A DNA stretch of 64,000 nt from Vanessa cardui (Eukaryota; Arthropoda; Insecta; Lepidoptera; Nymphalidae), in contig NC_061131.1 of NCBI RefSeq assembly GCF_905220365.1, positions 14,793,318 to 14,857,317 of the forward strand. Reading direction: 5' to 3'. The notes under the pieces were generated by a model. That model was not told the DNA's origin. It was given only the letters and a program-made list of their open reading frames with translations, and searched no databases. The translations under genes and the position numbers were made by a program. Each line of letters begins with the position of its first letter. Within the stretch, counting starts at the first letter, position 1. This document shows positions 34,591 to 46,249 of the stretch, one piece after another.

Positions 34591-36340
34591 AGTTATATAC
34601 AAAAATGACAAGTAAGAATATCAAACATTCAATTTTCCCCTTTTTATCCAAGCGATATGTTAATAAATGATAAAGATATTCACCGATGTTCTACCCATTA
34701 AAATAATTTAAAACACTCAAAGTCCATGCGCTATCAAAAGCCATAATCTAACAGTAGGAGATGACCCATTTTCATTTACCCAACCGAAACTCAAACACCC
34801 AAAATTAATCGTCGGCTCTCCTCGGCCCCGCAAACATTGCAGGGTTTAAGCAATTAATGTTATGTCGAACGAATGTTTTAATAACTTGCGATACTCAAAT
34901 TGTTTGCACGTCGTAGGTGATTACGGTACGTGATCCGGTATTAACCGGTTAACATTTTGTTACGAGGTTACTTATGGATAATCGTTGGGTTTACGTTTTG
35001 TTAGGTTACGAATCATTTCTGTTTATTTTATGAAATCTTTGTTATATTGTGTATTTTTTTTAGATATTATATTGATTGATTTTTTAATATATGGGAACAT
35101 ATAAATATGTTATCGGTTTATCATCTATCTATTTATCTATAAAATCCTATTTCGTCTCCAAACTTTTTCAAAGTGTTCTAACTACCAGCTGAAAATTACC
35201 TTAAAGCTAGATGAAAAAATACAACAAAAGCTCTACACAAAGAAGTAATACGTAAAATTATACACTCGAATTGAAAACTAATGAAGCTTGGGATACGAAT
35301 TTATGAAAAAAAATATATAAAATCGACACTTTTGATACGAATGTATTTTATCAGTGTTCTTTGTACATCGCGGTTTGAAATAATTATTTGACTTTGATTT
35401 ATTTTATTTTATTTTATTTTGACTATCTGATTTTGTTTTTTGTATAGAAAGATGGCATAAATACATTTAATTATTATACGTCAGTTTAATCATCTTTTCA
35501 ATTTGGTATCAGTTGCACGTGTATGGACCTCCACCCGCCTTGATGTTGTTTAACGTACAAAATCAATTGAAGAACCACTAAACCGAGCCCCTCTTAACAT
35601 AGAAACAGCTATTGAGAATTAATATCGAGCCAGTAATAATAGGTAGGTACATTTACTTGTGTCAATATTCAAACTTGCATTGTAACATGAAACATTAATA
35701 AAATACCATTTAAAATTGATCTTCAGTGCACTAATTATAAAGCCTATTTTTGTCTGAACAATGTTTAGTATAAAGTTAGTTGGCTTTAGTACACACTAAG
35801 AGGGGTTCATAACAATTTGAATGTATTGTTTGAAGGCAAACACTCTGATACATCTTCGCCCTCAGGTGAAGCTAATAACTTGGGCACAAACACACATACA
35901 CTTCCGCGCATCCGGGTAATCGGATGTTATGAGTTGAGTTAATTTCAAAGTTGGGTAATATCCTCACAAGATTTACTTAATACAATTTTGTTCTTTTCTC
36001 TTTAAACGGTGAAAAGTAAGGTAACAGAAATTCGGAGGTCGAACGTCATCTGATTCTTACAGATTTCTTCAGGTTATTTTCGTGATGCTCGAGAATGGAA
36101 TATTTTAACCAATACGGTTTACAATTACATGCAGCCTTTTATACCTCCAAAAATAATTGTAAAATCTTTAACTACATAATAGTATCGACGAAATTAAATG
36201 CTTAAATCTTTTTATTTCTGAAATCAACACGTACTCATACAAACGAATTTTAATATATTATTTTACGATCAGTTAGAGACTTGTATGATATATCAGCGAA
36301 TTATTAATTCTTCTATTCCATCATTGTTTTTAATTATTCT
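34591..36340. other. AT-rich DNA with one unique island and a pentanucleotide tandem
   Basis: Bases 34780-34960 form a GC-richer island with GCAATTAATG and TTAACCGGTTAA, a perfect palindrome of the Grainyhead/CP2 type. Bases 35396-35421 are a (TTTTA)n microsatellite. No genes recognised. Confidence 0.4.
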
Positions 36341-36344
36341 TTAC

Positions 36345-36450
36345 CAGCCCATCCTTGAAGGCAACGTACCTGCAAGTTCTCCAGTGTTGTAGATGTACAT
36401 GGGCGGTAATCACCTTCCATCAGGTGAGCCTCCTGCTCGATTGCCCCTTA
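36345..36450 (+). repeat. LINE 3'-end fragment
   Basis: Same family as 19586-19760: GAAGGCAACGTACCTGCAAG, CATGGGCGGTAATCACC and TTCCATCAGGTGAGCC. Confidence 0.6.
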
Positions 36451-36769
36451 TAACATAAGACAAGTACAACAAGCTCTCTGGTCCAAGCCTGATAAACGGT
36501 CTCTGTCTTCAGAATTCTTCTGCACCCTGGGTTAAAATTTAAGTTACAGCAGCACACTTTGTAAGGGATAGTTTTATATTTCACCCTAAAATGATAAGAT
36601 ACTCTTTATACGTATAGTACGACATAACTTAGATGTCGCATCGGCAAAATTCGTAAAACCGATCGCATCCGAATTGAGTACGCTATCCCAAATTATCAAT
36701 ATTTATTTCTCATGCGAATATGATCTTTGCACAAACGTAATAACTTGTAATATCATATGACCTAATATA

Positions 36770-36930
36770 TTCGTCAATTTGACGCGTCGGTTTACATGCA
36801 CTTGTTTTCTCTGACGTGTGAATCTATAGCGACGAATCGCGTCGAATGGCGCGATAAGGAGCTATTTCCATTGGTTGTGTAAATCGGCAGTAATCGGTTT
36901 TATTTTCATTCCATTGCATTTTCCGATGCT
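36770..36930. promoter_or_regulatory. Unique CpG-bearing island, candidate regulatory element
   Basis: Mixes CpG-rich strings (GACGCGTCGG, GCGACGAATCGCGTCG) with A/T cores and has no open frame or repeat match here. Composition is the only support. Confidence 0.22.
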
Positions 36931-37302
36931 ACATCTAATTTGTGTCATACTATACCTACATTAAGAATAGGTAGGTGTTGGTAGCCAGTTATAATGAACC
37001 TCTATTACGTTAATTTATACACGTTTTTACCTTTGCTTTGATTTCTCATCATAAATTACGTTTATAGAGCACATAGAATCAAAAGCACGGCACGATCGCA
37101 TATTGAAAAGGCTGAGCAAATTCATGTAGAACATTAGCTAACATCGTAAGCAGAGTTATTCCCCTCGCTCGCATAATGTTACTGTTATTGCGCGTATTAT
37201 ACGTGAACACGCACAGACAGACGCCACATTGATGAGTGACAGCGGATTGTATGATACTAGCGACTAAAATTATGCCAATCATACAAGACAAGATAAGAGC
37301 AA

Positions 37303-37364
37303 GACCTTAGCATGGTGGCAACTTGACAGCTACCACGCTGTCAAGTTGCCACCTTGCTAAGGTC
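37303..37364. repeat. Near-perfect 28-bp inverted repeat (hairpin)
   Basis: Arms 37303-37330 and 37337-37364 pair at 27 of 28 positions around a 6-base loop (TACCAC). The single mismatch is at 37313 opposite 37354. No other copy exists in this window. A LINE-tail fragment (AGACTACTCGAATAAAGT) follows at 37407. Confidence 0.9.
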
Positions 37365-37391
37365 AGCTTATAAACGTAAAATGGCAAATGT

Positions 37392-37440
37392 AAATGATTT
37401 CAAAAGACTACTCGAATAAAGTTTATTTTCATTGATTAAT
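37392..37440 (+). repeat. LINE 3' tail fragment
   Basis: CAAAAGACTACTCGAATAAA then TTTATTTTCATTG, the end of the family at 21385-21540. Confidence 0.5.
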
Positions 37441-39380
37441 TATTTCTAAAGTCAATTCTAGACTCAGTCAGATATCAATATATTGTTTCCTGTTATATCC
37501 TCTCAAGTCATAACCATCTAGAATAAATCATTTAAGGCGATAGAATTCTTGATCTGAAACGCTCTCTAGCGTAATGTAAACGGCTCTAGCTTATCAAAGG
37601 TAGGCACTACACTTGTATAACCTACTTGTATATGTTTTCTTCATATAACAATACTCGGGAACGACTATTTGTCGACACAGACGTATGTTACTGCCTCGTC
37701 TCACGAGATTGGAGGGATTCGAACGATCAGTTAAGAAATTAGACTGAGGAAGTCAAATAAATGAATTTGTTTTTATTTAAGTAGAAACAAATAAATACAT
37801 AAACAATAGATACACATTTCTTACTTACTATCCTTATTCATTTGTTTTATGAGTCCTTGACATTATAATTAATAAATTTAAATTTAATCCCAATTGTCAT
37901 GAGTCGTTGGCAGTTGATGACGGAGAAGGTAACCAATGGTTTCGATTTAAGCCAAAACAGTTAATCGAGCTTTAATCAGTTTCAGAAACTGGAAGTTAGT
38001 TTGTCTCTCGGATGTGACTCAATACTTGCACAAAATTTCTTTTACTGAACATCTATAAAACTGTAGTTAATTCATAGTTTTGTGAAATCACATAATATTT
38101 TCATCTTAAGGCATGAGCTGGATGCGAGTAACAGTGGCGTGCATTTGGAGAGGCCTATGTCTAGCAGTGGAAGAATATAGGCTGCTGATGAATTCTTGAT
38201 ATCGTAGCTCAAGAATTCGACAATCTTCGCCAACCGAAGATTCCTAAATTGAAATTCCGGTAAGCAACACTGGGTTTTAACATTTTAAAGTAACTTACAT
38301 GGATGTTATTGTGAAAGATTTATGTCACATTTTTCTTTGGCCATTAATAATAGAATTAATGTTATATATGAGCAAATCAAAATAGTTATAAATATAATTA
38401 TGAAATTATTGTCAGCACCCCACCCCAGTGTGATCAATGGTTTTCATGGAGAGCGTCGTATTGTTTTCTATTACGGTGTGATTTTTCCCATCATCGCCGC
38501 TACATGTCTGTTAATTGAATGTGCACTGAAAGGGTTCAACCCTTGCAAGATTTATCCCGCCGCCTTATTCTGAGTGCAAGATATTATCTTTATTTTCGAT
38601 AAAGTTTATACTGTTATTTATAGATATTTGCTATATTAGATTTACCTTTGATTGAATGTAATTGAATTAAAAAGGCATATCAATGGCAATCATCGCCATA
38701 AATAGCAATAGTTTGTTTTGCTAATTGGCAGAACTATATGTAACGGAATGAAATTTATCTTATAAATGTCAGGCATAAAAGTAGCCTATCCTTTCTTGGA
38801 GTTTAAATTTGCTTCACCAAATTTCAGTATTTCATCAGTATCGGTTCAGCGGTTTGGTCGTGAACGAGCGACAGAAAGAGTTACAGTCACAATTATAATA
38901 ATAATATAGATTGCAAAACAGGCGTTATATACGAAAACGGTTATAATAATAAAGCATTATCCAAACTGTATCTACTGTGGAATACAAGTTGAATGTTTGA
39001 TATTTACTTTAACATACGATATTAATGTTAAAGTGAATAGAACAAAACGTATTTGAAACAGAATAAGCCCCCATTCGACACCTACGCTGTCTACCTACGT
39101 CGACGTCCCCGAGGAGGCGGCTCAATCAATCGCGGACAAAGAACGCTGGTTAATATAATATCGAATAGCATATTAAATATATCGATACACATACTATGAT
39201 ACGATATATACTATGATACGTGTCAAACGTAACTTGAACCTCGACGAATTATGAATTATCATGTATTTGTCAATGATTTTTCTTTATTTTTTTATCATAA
39301 AATAAAATAGCCGAGCTAAAAATGAGTTAAAAACACCAATAGCTAGGTAACGAATAGTTCTGAACTGATCTGTTTTACAT
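37441..39380. other. AT-rich DNA with repeat fragments
   Basis: Bases 38125-38200 (+) hold a SINE-type tail (GGAGAGGCCTATGTCTAGCA, ATATAGGCTGCTGATGA). Bases 38780-38910 hold a dispersed repeat (TCGGTTCAGCGGTTTGGTCG) ending in an ATAATAATAT run. The frame 38322-38573 (+) is Ile-rich with no recognised domain. It contains one GC-balanced stretch at 38415-38575 that could be a gene relic. Confidence 0.4.
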
Positions 39381-39392
39381 CAAAATTTATCA

Positions 39393-39695
39393 ACAAACAA
39401 CAACCTGTAAATTTCCCACTCTTGGGCCAATGCCTCTCCCTTTGAGGAGAAGGTACGGAACATATACGACCACGCTTTTCCAGTGCTGGTTGGTGGTATA
39501 CACATGTGACAGAACTTCTATGATATTAGACACGTGTTTAAGTTTCCTCACGATGTTTTCCTTCACCGCCGAGCAAGAGATGAATTATAAACACAAATTA
39601 AGCACATGAATATTTAGCTGTGCTTGCCTGGGTTTGAACCCGTAATCATCGGATAACATACACGCGTTCTAACCCCTGGTACATCTCGGCTTATA
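39393..39695 (-). mobile_element. tRNA-derived SINE, near full length
   Basis: Minus-strand copy with B box GGTTCAAACCC and the full family body; the A box is altered (ATGTACCAGGGG). AAAATTTATCA at 39382-39392 and 39696-39706 is an exact target-site duplication. Confidence 0.85.
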
Positions 39696-39706
39696 AAAAT
39701 TTATCA

Positions 39707-40555
39707 TTGAACCCATAAATTAAAAACGATTCTATTGTTATATATTTTGATTTAATTTTTCTAAGAAACCGCACAATATTTTAAATCCATATATTAATTT
39801 ATAATTTACAGATGTCTCGTGCCTACTCTCAAATATAATTCGATACGGTTACATAAGTATTGTTTCATACATGAACCACGTAGGCGGCGTGCACCTGCCT
39901 GCTGCTCAAATATTAAATCGGAGGGATACTTACGAGCGGTACGTGTGTTCCCTGCCGCGACGTAATCGTAAGCCGTGAAGTGGTACGAGTTTTTCACACA
40001 AAACCTTAACATGAAAATCTAAAATGTTATATATATTATAATATAATTATTATGTGCTATGAAATTTTGAATGCTGGAACGATTCAACTGTTTTAAATTG
40101 ATTTTTATACAAAATATATTTGGCATTTCATTATTTACATAATTTACCTAATTATTAACTATATTGTTTTTAAAATAAATCTTATTTAATAAAAATTTCG
40201 TACGGCTTCCTTAGGCTGGCTGAGTTTTGATCTCGTGAAAACTTTAATCTATTTTGTATATAGGTACCTATTTTACAAATTATGATTTTTGTATATAATA
40301 AACTTTGTGTTGCTGTCTTTAACATGAGTAAGTCAGTGCAGTAGGTAACTGGCAGTAGTCACACGTATGGACTTAAGTATATTTTTTTCACAATGCAGAC
40401 TATTTTCAGTATAATGTACAGTGACTACTTAGAACCGGGTAGGTCTATTTGCAGAATAACATAACATCTCAAGAAAAAAAAAATGAAAAATAACAATACG
40501 TATTTGTATATGTATTTTACTGAAATCCTATTATTGACTCTCTACCATCCGAATA
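39707..40555. other. AT-rich DNA, nothing recognised
   Basis: No gene or repeat family recognised; the frame at 39806-40012 (-) has no known domain. Confidence 0.45.
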
Positions 40556-40639
40556 AGTTACCATTTGAAAACTAGCAGTGTTTCACATAAAGCCCCGGCC
40601 TCGTTATACATTATGTAAAGACAGATAATGCGTCTAATT

Positions 40640-40830
40640 TAAGTCTCGATCGCTTCAATAGCGGCCCGTTTTATGTTCAAGCGAATGTCGCGTCGCTGCC
40701 AACTACAGCGCGACGCTGCCTCGCTGGCCGTGCTGCCTCCGCGCGCTGTCCGCTGCCAACTCGATATTAAATCCTAAGAGTTCCGTGTCAAGGATGCCTG
40801 CCATTGAGATTAAACGGCGCGGTAAGTCTG
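40640..40830 (+). promoter_or_regulatory. GC-rich island with a possible first exon
   Basis: Among the strongest GC rises outside the retrotransposons, with repeated CGCTGCC-like units at 40694-40760. An ATG at 40794 opens MPAIEIKRR and meets a strong donor, G/GTAAGT, at 40821-40827. This would be a first coding exon of 28 bases ending in phase 1. There is no TATA box or recognised protein. It could equally be a regulatory island with a chance donor. Confidence 0.3.
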
Positions 40831-43020
40831 ATTGTGTTCAGTAAAATGCGTAATTTATGTGCGAGACAATATCTATTGCAGTTGGAAAGTTTTTTTTTTT
40901 GTTCAATTTCATTAGATTTCTTGTTTCTTTTCAAGGCAGTGTTTAAGACATTACAAGGTTATGAAGCATTAGTTCCAAGTTTCATCATCATCTTCATTAT
41001 TAGCCCATGTTTGTCCAATGATAGGCTCTTCGTAGAGCACGCCTCTTACTTCGATTTTCAGTCATTATCATACTTAATTCTTGACATATCAATTGTATTT
41101 ACAGTCGGAGTGGGCTAACGGTTTCAAATACTATTTCAGGTACAGAACTATGAACACTACTAACTTCTAAATTTAGTGTATTTATTTGATCCAACCCTGT
41201 CTTTGAACTCAGTACCTCGGGATATTTCGTTATGTACTGAACTGACGAGCATCCAAGATGACATATTGTAGCGAAATAACGTACGAAACGTTTCTCAAAA
41301 CAGTGACGCCTCTTAAATATGCTCAGTACGAGCCTCTGGAGAGCAAACATAAGTCAAAGCCTACAAAGGTTACATAGCTAAGAGGTTTAAAACTAAATTT
41401 CTCTTCGCAACATTACTGAGCCCTCGGGATGTATACGAATACCTTGACAAAAGTTAATATCTTGAGAAGGCCTCTCGCGACGGCCACAGAAACAGCGATT
41501 GTTTTGTATATGACAGCGTGTGTATGTATAATTTATATTATATATGGTGTTTTTATTTACTAAACTACTAATAACATATCGCGTTTATATCACTCGAACT
41601 TGACTTGTAGATATTGCAGTACCGTTACCTAAGTGTTGATTTTATATTTTATTAAATAAAAAGTATTTAAATATGTATATAAACAGTCGGAACATATATT
41701 TTACATTTGATTATATATGTACATACATATGATTCTTTGGTATCAAAATTAATAATTTAAATTGAAAAGAAAACGATTCATATCAAATAATCTGCAAGAC
41801 AAATCGATTCATTTTACAAACATATAAGAATCATATTCTGAGCAAAACTCTCTTTCTGTCTGTTGATGTTAGAAGTAAGTTCATGCAAATTCGTCATTAT
41901 ACTAAAAACGAAAAATCAGAATACTAGAAAAATATTCTAATTTATTTATAGTTTTTTAAGCAAATTAAAAATATTATGAAGTACATATATCTTCACGTTT
42001 AATGGCCCCATATCTTAAGGTCGCAGTTTCATTCGCATAGTTTACAAGTGGTCCACGCGTTTAATTGTTCGGTTCAACCTTGGACGGGTACATTTGTATC
42101 GCTCGCGAGGTAAAACCCTCATTCCTATTGTTGGCCCATTCGTAATTCGTTTCCGGTCCACGGGTCCGTGTAAAGTTACTTTATTACATGTAACAATGCT
42201 TTTAAAATATGTCTCAAAATCTCAGTTTCGAATTCCGAGTCGGGTGTTGAACCAGATAATGTTAATATTGATCTGTTTGCTAATAAAGCCTTTAAGACAA
42301 AGTTAGACTAGGCTACTCACGTACATGTGATATTTATATTTTAATTAACGTATATGTAATTTAATGAATTTTAAAGCGTGTTATATATTTAATTCTTCAC
42401 TTCGCAAGTTTGGACATACGTATTTTTTGTATATTTTTACCTTTTAAACGGAACGGAACGGAAAAAAGTAACAAAATACATAAAGTATTTTTTGTTACTT
42501 TTTTCCGACATTTTTAACAATTGTCCATCCATTTCAACTTATTTACACAAAAAGATAAAGAAGTTATTCCTAAACCTTTCTTATGAATTCCTCTGTCTAT
42601 AAGTGAAAATCGCATGAAAATCAGACAGATTAGCCTCTCATTTACATACATTCTCCATGTAAACTTCAACTGTGCCAAATATCATATCATCCAAGTTTGA
42701 GTAATTTACGTCCAAAGATTTACAGAGTTTTATTCGCGTAAAATTTTTGGTACAGGTAAATAGACAAAGTATCTCTTTATAAAGACTTTGGGTACTTAAA
42801 CTACCCCTTCTATTTCTGTATCAAGAAACGCATAGATAGTAACGTATAACATATGAGCGTCGCGACGCAAGGTGTGGCTTAATGAGGCGTCTCGTGAGTG
42901 CTGAATTTTGCGGTCACATGACGCAATGGATTTGATCATTTCGTTTCAGCATAAATCACAATCACAATCACCCTCAGATATTTTCGAGTATCTTGGATAT
43001 ATTGTCACATTTATTTACTG
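40831..43020. other. AT-rich DNA with small repeats
   Basis: Bases 40983-41065 (-) carry a SINE-type tail seen in reverse (TCATCATCATCTTCATTATT, TGTCCAATGATAGG). The frames at 40804-41118 (+), 41099-41350 (-) and 42094-42306 (+) have no recognised domain. GGAACGGAACGG at 42450-42461 is a short tandem beside the hairpin at 42460. Confidence 0.4.
42460..42506. repeat. AT-rich hairpin
   Basis: GGAAAAAAGTAACAAAATAC at 42460-42479 pairs with 42485-42506 around a 5-base loop; the right arm has two extra T. No second copy in the window. Confidence 0.8.
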
Positions 43021-43023
43021 AAA

Positions 43024-43200
43024 GCTGAGATAGCCTTGTGGTATACGAGAAATCTTGGCTGAAAACCTAAGTTCAAGATTCAAACCCGAAGTTTAGAAAT
43101 TGTCAGTTTTATCAAGTTTTCTTGAAAAGCAAGTAAAACTGTTGTGGTTGTCCGAACTCTCTCCGTTGATATGCCATTGGCTTATGAGAATAAATGAATA
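43024..43200 (+). mobile_element. Second SINE type, decayed
   Basis: A tRNA-like head (AGCTGAGATAGCCTTGTGG, B box GATTCAAACCC) joins a different body, with GTCCGAACTCTCTCCGTTGA and CTTATGAGAATAAATGAATA. That body matches the SINE at 48890-49175, so this is not the main family. Confidence 0.5.
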
Positions 43201-43375
43201 CAAGTTCTTGCACTGGTAAAGCGAAACAGTTACCTGTTTAATGACGATTTTCATTTAAAAATGGCACTAAAACTTGGGATCGTTATCATTTATTTATATA
43301 TAAATTTGAGAAACCTAGCAGAACAGAAGATCACAAAAGCCCAAATTTCGGCATTTATTTCTAATGAGCATTAAT

Positions 43376-43657
43376 TGAGAGGCTAGGCAACCGATGATTG
43401 CGTGTTCAAACCCAGACTAGCACCAATGAATATTCAATATCTTAATTTGTCTTTATAATTCATCTCGTGCTTGACAGAAAAGGAAGACATCGCGAAAAAA
43501 CCTACATGTGTCTATTTTCACAGAAATTCTGCAACATAAATATTCCACCGCATTGGAACAGCGTGGAATATGTTCAAAACTTTCTCCTCAAAAAAGGGAG
43601 GTTTCCACTGATGGGCTATGGCAGGAGGAGACTTACAGTCTGTTGATGTTGATGACG
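43376..43657 (+). mobile_element. tRNA-derived SINE lacking its A box
   Basis: The head starts inside the tRNA part (GGCAACCGATGATTGCGTGT), so the A box is missing while the B box remains. The tail is (GATGTT)-like rather than (TTG)n. ATGAGCATTAAT at 43364-43375 and 43658-43669 is an exact duplication. Confidence 0.8.
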
Positions 43658-43879
43658 ATGAGCATTAATATCTCTTAACCTATATCTCTACCATATAACC
43701 TCCAAGTAGGTTTATAAATGGTAATTACACGAATCAAATCAAATGTATTTTATTTTAAGCAATTTTGGAAAATAACTGTTGTGTAAATGCTTAAGTTCCA
43801 AGAAATCAGAAAACTTTACGAAATTCCTTGATTCTAAAATTATATAAGTATTTCAAGCGTTATTTTAAATTGTTATACA

Positions 43880-44060
43880 AAATTGCCCTTACAATTACGG
43901 GTCGCTCGTTAAAAACAACGATATTTCTTATGGCATTTCCTGGCCAAGACGCAGACCTCACGCTGGCAACGCGCGTGACACCGGAACAGTACTCGCCGTG
44001 ACTTATGTCACTTCCTTCCACCACTGTTCTCGTGTGCACGTGGCCTTGATTTTTATGTTG
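43880..44060. other. GC-richer unique island
   Basis: Unique block of balanced composition with CpGs (GCAACGCGCGTGACACC) and a CACGTGG site near 44037. Function unknown; regulatory reading only by composition. Confidence 0.2.
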
Positions 44061-44209
44061 GATTGCGCATAGTAAGGAAAAATGTAATTATATATTATTG
44101 GGATCAATTTGACATAAAGAAATGTAAATAATGAAAATAGATTTCGATAAAAAAGATTTCGGCAGCGGTTTCGTTCTAAGAGTAATTGTTAGAAATAAAC
44201 AGCCTCATG

Positions 44210-44300
44210 TCCTTGTAGTTCCAACTTGCTTCATATAATCCAATTCGGTTCGGTAGCTGATCGTGTAGGAACAACATTCAGACACATATTTATAAACTTT
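44210..44300 (+). repeat. Dispersed-repeat fragment
   Basis: AATCCAATTCGGTTCGGTAG and the trailing CATTCAGACACAT resemble the repeat parts at 32445-32545 and 38780-38910. Confidence 0.35.
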
Positions 44301-44323
44301 TATTTTGTATATATGTACACAAA

Positions 44324-44620
44324 GTGTCGAGATGGCCCAGTGGTTAGAACGCGTGCATCTTAACTGATGATTGCGGGTTCAAACCCAGGCAAGCACCGCT
44401 GTTTCATGTGCTTAATTTGTCTTTATAATTCATCTCGTGCTCAGCGGTGAAGGAAAGTATCGTGAGGAAACCTGCATGTGACAAATTTCATTGACATTCT
44501 GCCACATGTGAATTTCACCCACCCGCATTGGAACAGCGTGGTGGACTATGTTCCAAACCTTCTCCTCAAAGGGAGAGGAGGCCTTTATCCCAGCCGTGGG
44601 AATTTACAGGCTGTTGTTGT
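44324..44620 (+). mobile_element. tRNA-derived SINE, well preserved
   Basis: One of the best copies: intact A box (TGGCCCAGTGG) and B box (GGTTCAAACCC), full body and (TTG)n tail. TGTACACAAA at 44314-44323 and 44621-44630 is an exact duplication. A pol III transcript is plausible. Confidence 0.9.
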
Positions 44621-44685
44621 TGTACACAAAATAGCTTAATATGTAAGTAGTATTAGGACACTTAGGAAGGAGTAAGGTAATACCT

Positions 44686-44948
44686 TCTATAGTATAAAAC
44701 AAAGTCACTTACCGCTTACTGTCTCTATGTATGCTTAGAACTTTATAATTAGTCAACGAATTATGATGTGGTTTTTTTTAATAGATAGAGGGATTCGAGA
44801 GGGAGGTTTATGTATATAATACAAAGACTATATAGTCAAGAAACATTGATACTTTTAGAAGTTTCAATTTGAAGTCGTAAATAAACAAATTCTGTTTACA
44901 AATTTAGTATCAATATTGCACCCGTGCGAAGCCGGGTCAGGTCACTAG
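44686..44948 (+). mobile_element. Short non-autonomous Helitron
   Basis: Begins TCTATAGTATAAAACAAAGT, has a mid-section with TAATAGATAGAGGGATTCGA, and ends with the hairpin CACCCGTGCGAAGCCGGGTC followed by CTAG and a host T at 44949. This is the classic Helitron 3' terminus. The base left of the start is T rather than the usual A. It is noncoding and depends on enzymes supplied elsewhere. Confidence 0.75.
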
Positions 44949-45851
44949 TAAAATATATGAGAAATGTTTAGTAGTCATTTTTTTTATTATTTATTAGTAA
45001 CATCGAGACACTTTTTATTATATAATTAACTGATCACAAATCACTTGAAACACAAGTATATAACAATCAACTCAGAGCATTAATCCGGACCCACACCGCA
45101 TAAGTCACTGCGTAATCGCTATCGGAAACGGAAAGTCCGCCATATTGTATGCAAAATCAGCTGTCCCGCCTTCCGCACCGTTGCACCTGTGAAAACCAAC
45201 TCATTATCATAGATTTACCACGGTCAATACAATAAAATTCCTATTTCATAGACAATAAAATTCAGTTTACAGTGATCGCATCGAAGGCTTTTAATCACTG
45301 CTCAATTTATAGAAATCCTTGGAAAATGCACGTTATATCTATACAAATAGAGTTAATTTTCAAATGGCAACGCAATACAGGTGACAATTCGAATTATGTT
45401 CTGTCCGAAGAACATTGCGATCATTGCTTGTCAATACGTGCATGATTGCATTGAACGAACATTAAACTTTATGTTGTACTACTAAGGTCTATATTCGATT
45501 GTAGTGTTTAGTGACAACAAACTGCATCGCATCATGTTAGCATAGGAAATTGAACGTTACGCATTGACGATTAAAGTTCCTTTTACAATGATATTCGATT
45601 GATCGTAAGTCCGCACAGATTTCCGGTGGTGAGCGTATCTGTTTCAGTACGATTTAATGCGGATTTTCAGGTAACGCGTATTTGAACACATTGAGATAGG
45701 CTCATGTGTCTATAAAGTAAACCGGTAACAAATATAACGCATCCATTTTAAAATCACATAAATGATTTTGTATGTGTTATGACGTTTAAATTTATTGACT
45801 TTTGAAAAAAAAATATTAAAAATACATGTATTAATTAAAAATATTATTTTA
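44949..45851. other. AT-rich DNA, nothing firm
   Basis: Bases 45080-45190 are somewhat GC-richer and unique. No gene or repeat family recognised. Confidence 0.4.
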
Positions 45852-45862
45852 TTATATTGGAA

Positions 45863-46188
45863 CAACAACAACAACAGCCTGTAAATTCTCACTGCTGGGC
45901 TAAATACCTCCTCTCCCTTAGAGGAGAAGGTTTGGAACATATTCCACCACGCTGATCCAATGCGGGTTGGTGGAATACACATGTGGCAGAATTTCTATGA
46001 AATTTGTCACATGCAGGTTTCCTCACGATGTTTTCCTTCACCGCCGAGTACGAGATGAATTTTAAAGACAAATTAAGCACATGAATCAGCGGTGCTTGCC
46101 TGGGTTTGAACCCGCAATCATCGGTTAAGATTCACGCGTTCTAACCACTGGGCCATCTCGACTCTATACTGGGCCATCTCGACTCTAT
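45863..46188 (-). mobile_element. tRNA-derived SINE with duplicated 5' end
   Basis: Full-length minus-strand copy with B box GGTTCAAACCC. Its 5' end carries an exact 21-bp tandem duplication (46147-46167 and 46168-46188) that includes most of the A box. TTATATTGGAA at 45852-45862 and 46189-46199 is the target-site duplication and lies outside both units. Thus the doubling was in the inserted copy or arose later within it. Confidence 0.88.
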
Positions 46189-46249
46189 TTATATTGGAAG
46201 GCAACAGTCAATCATCAGATGTTCTTCCGTAAAATACTAAAAATTGTTT

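Noticed and set aside
37303..37364. microRNA precursor
   Set aside because: The stem is almost perfectly paired with a 6-base loop, lacking the usual bulges and larger loop; kept only as an unexplained hairpin.
44324..44400. tRNA gene calls at SINE heads (also at 14468, 53006 and 63245)
   Set aside because: A and B boxes are present, but the sequence continues into the SINE body, has target-site duplications and does not form a complete cloverleaf with acceptor stem.
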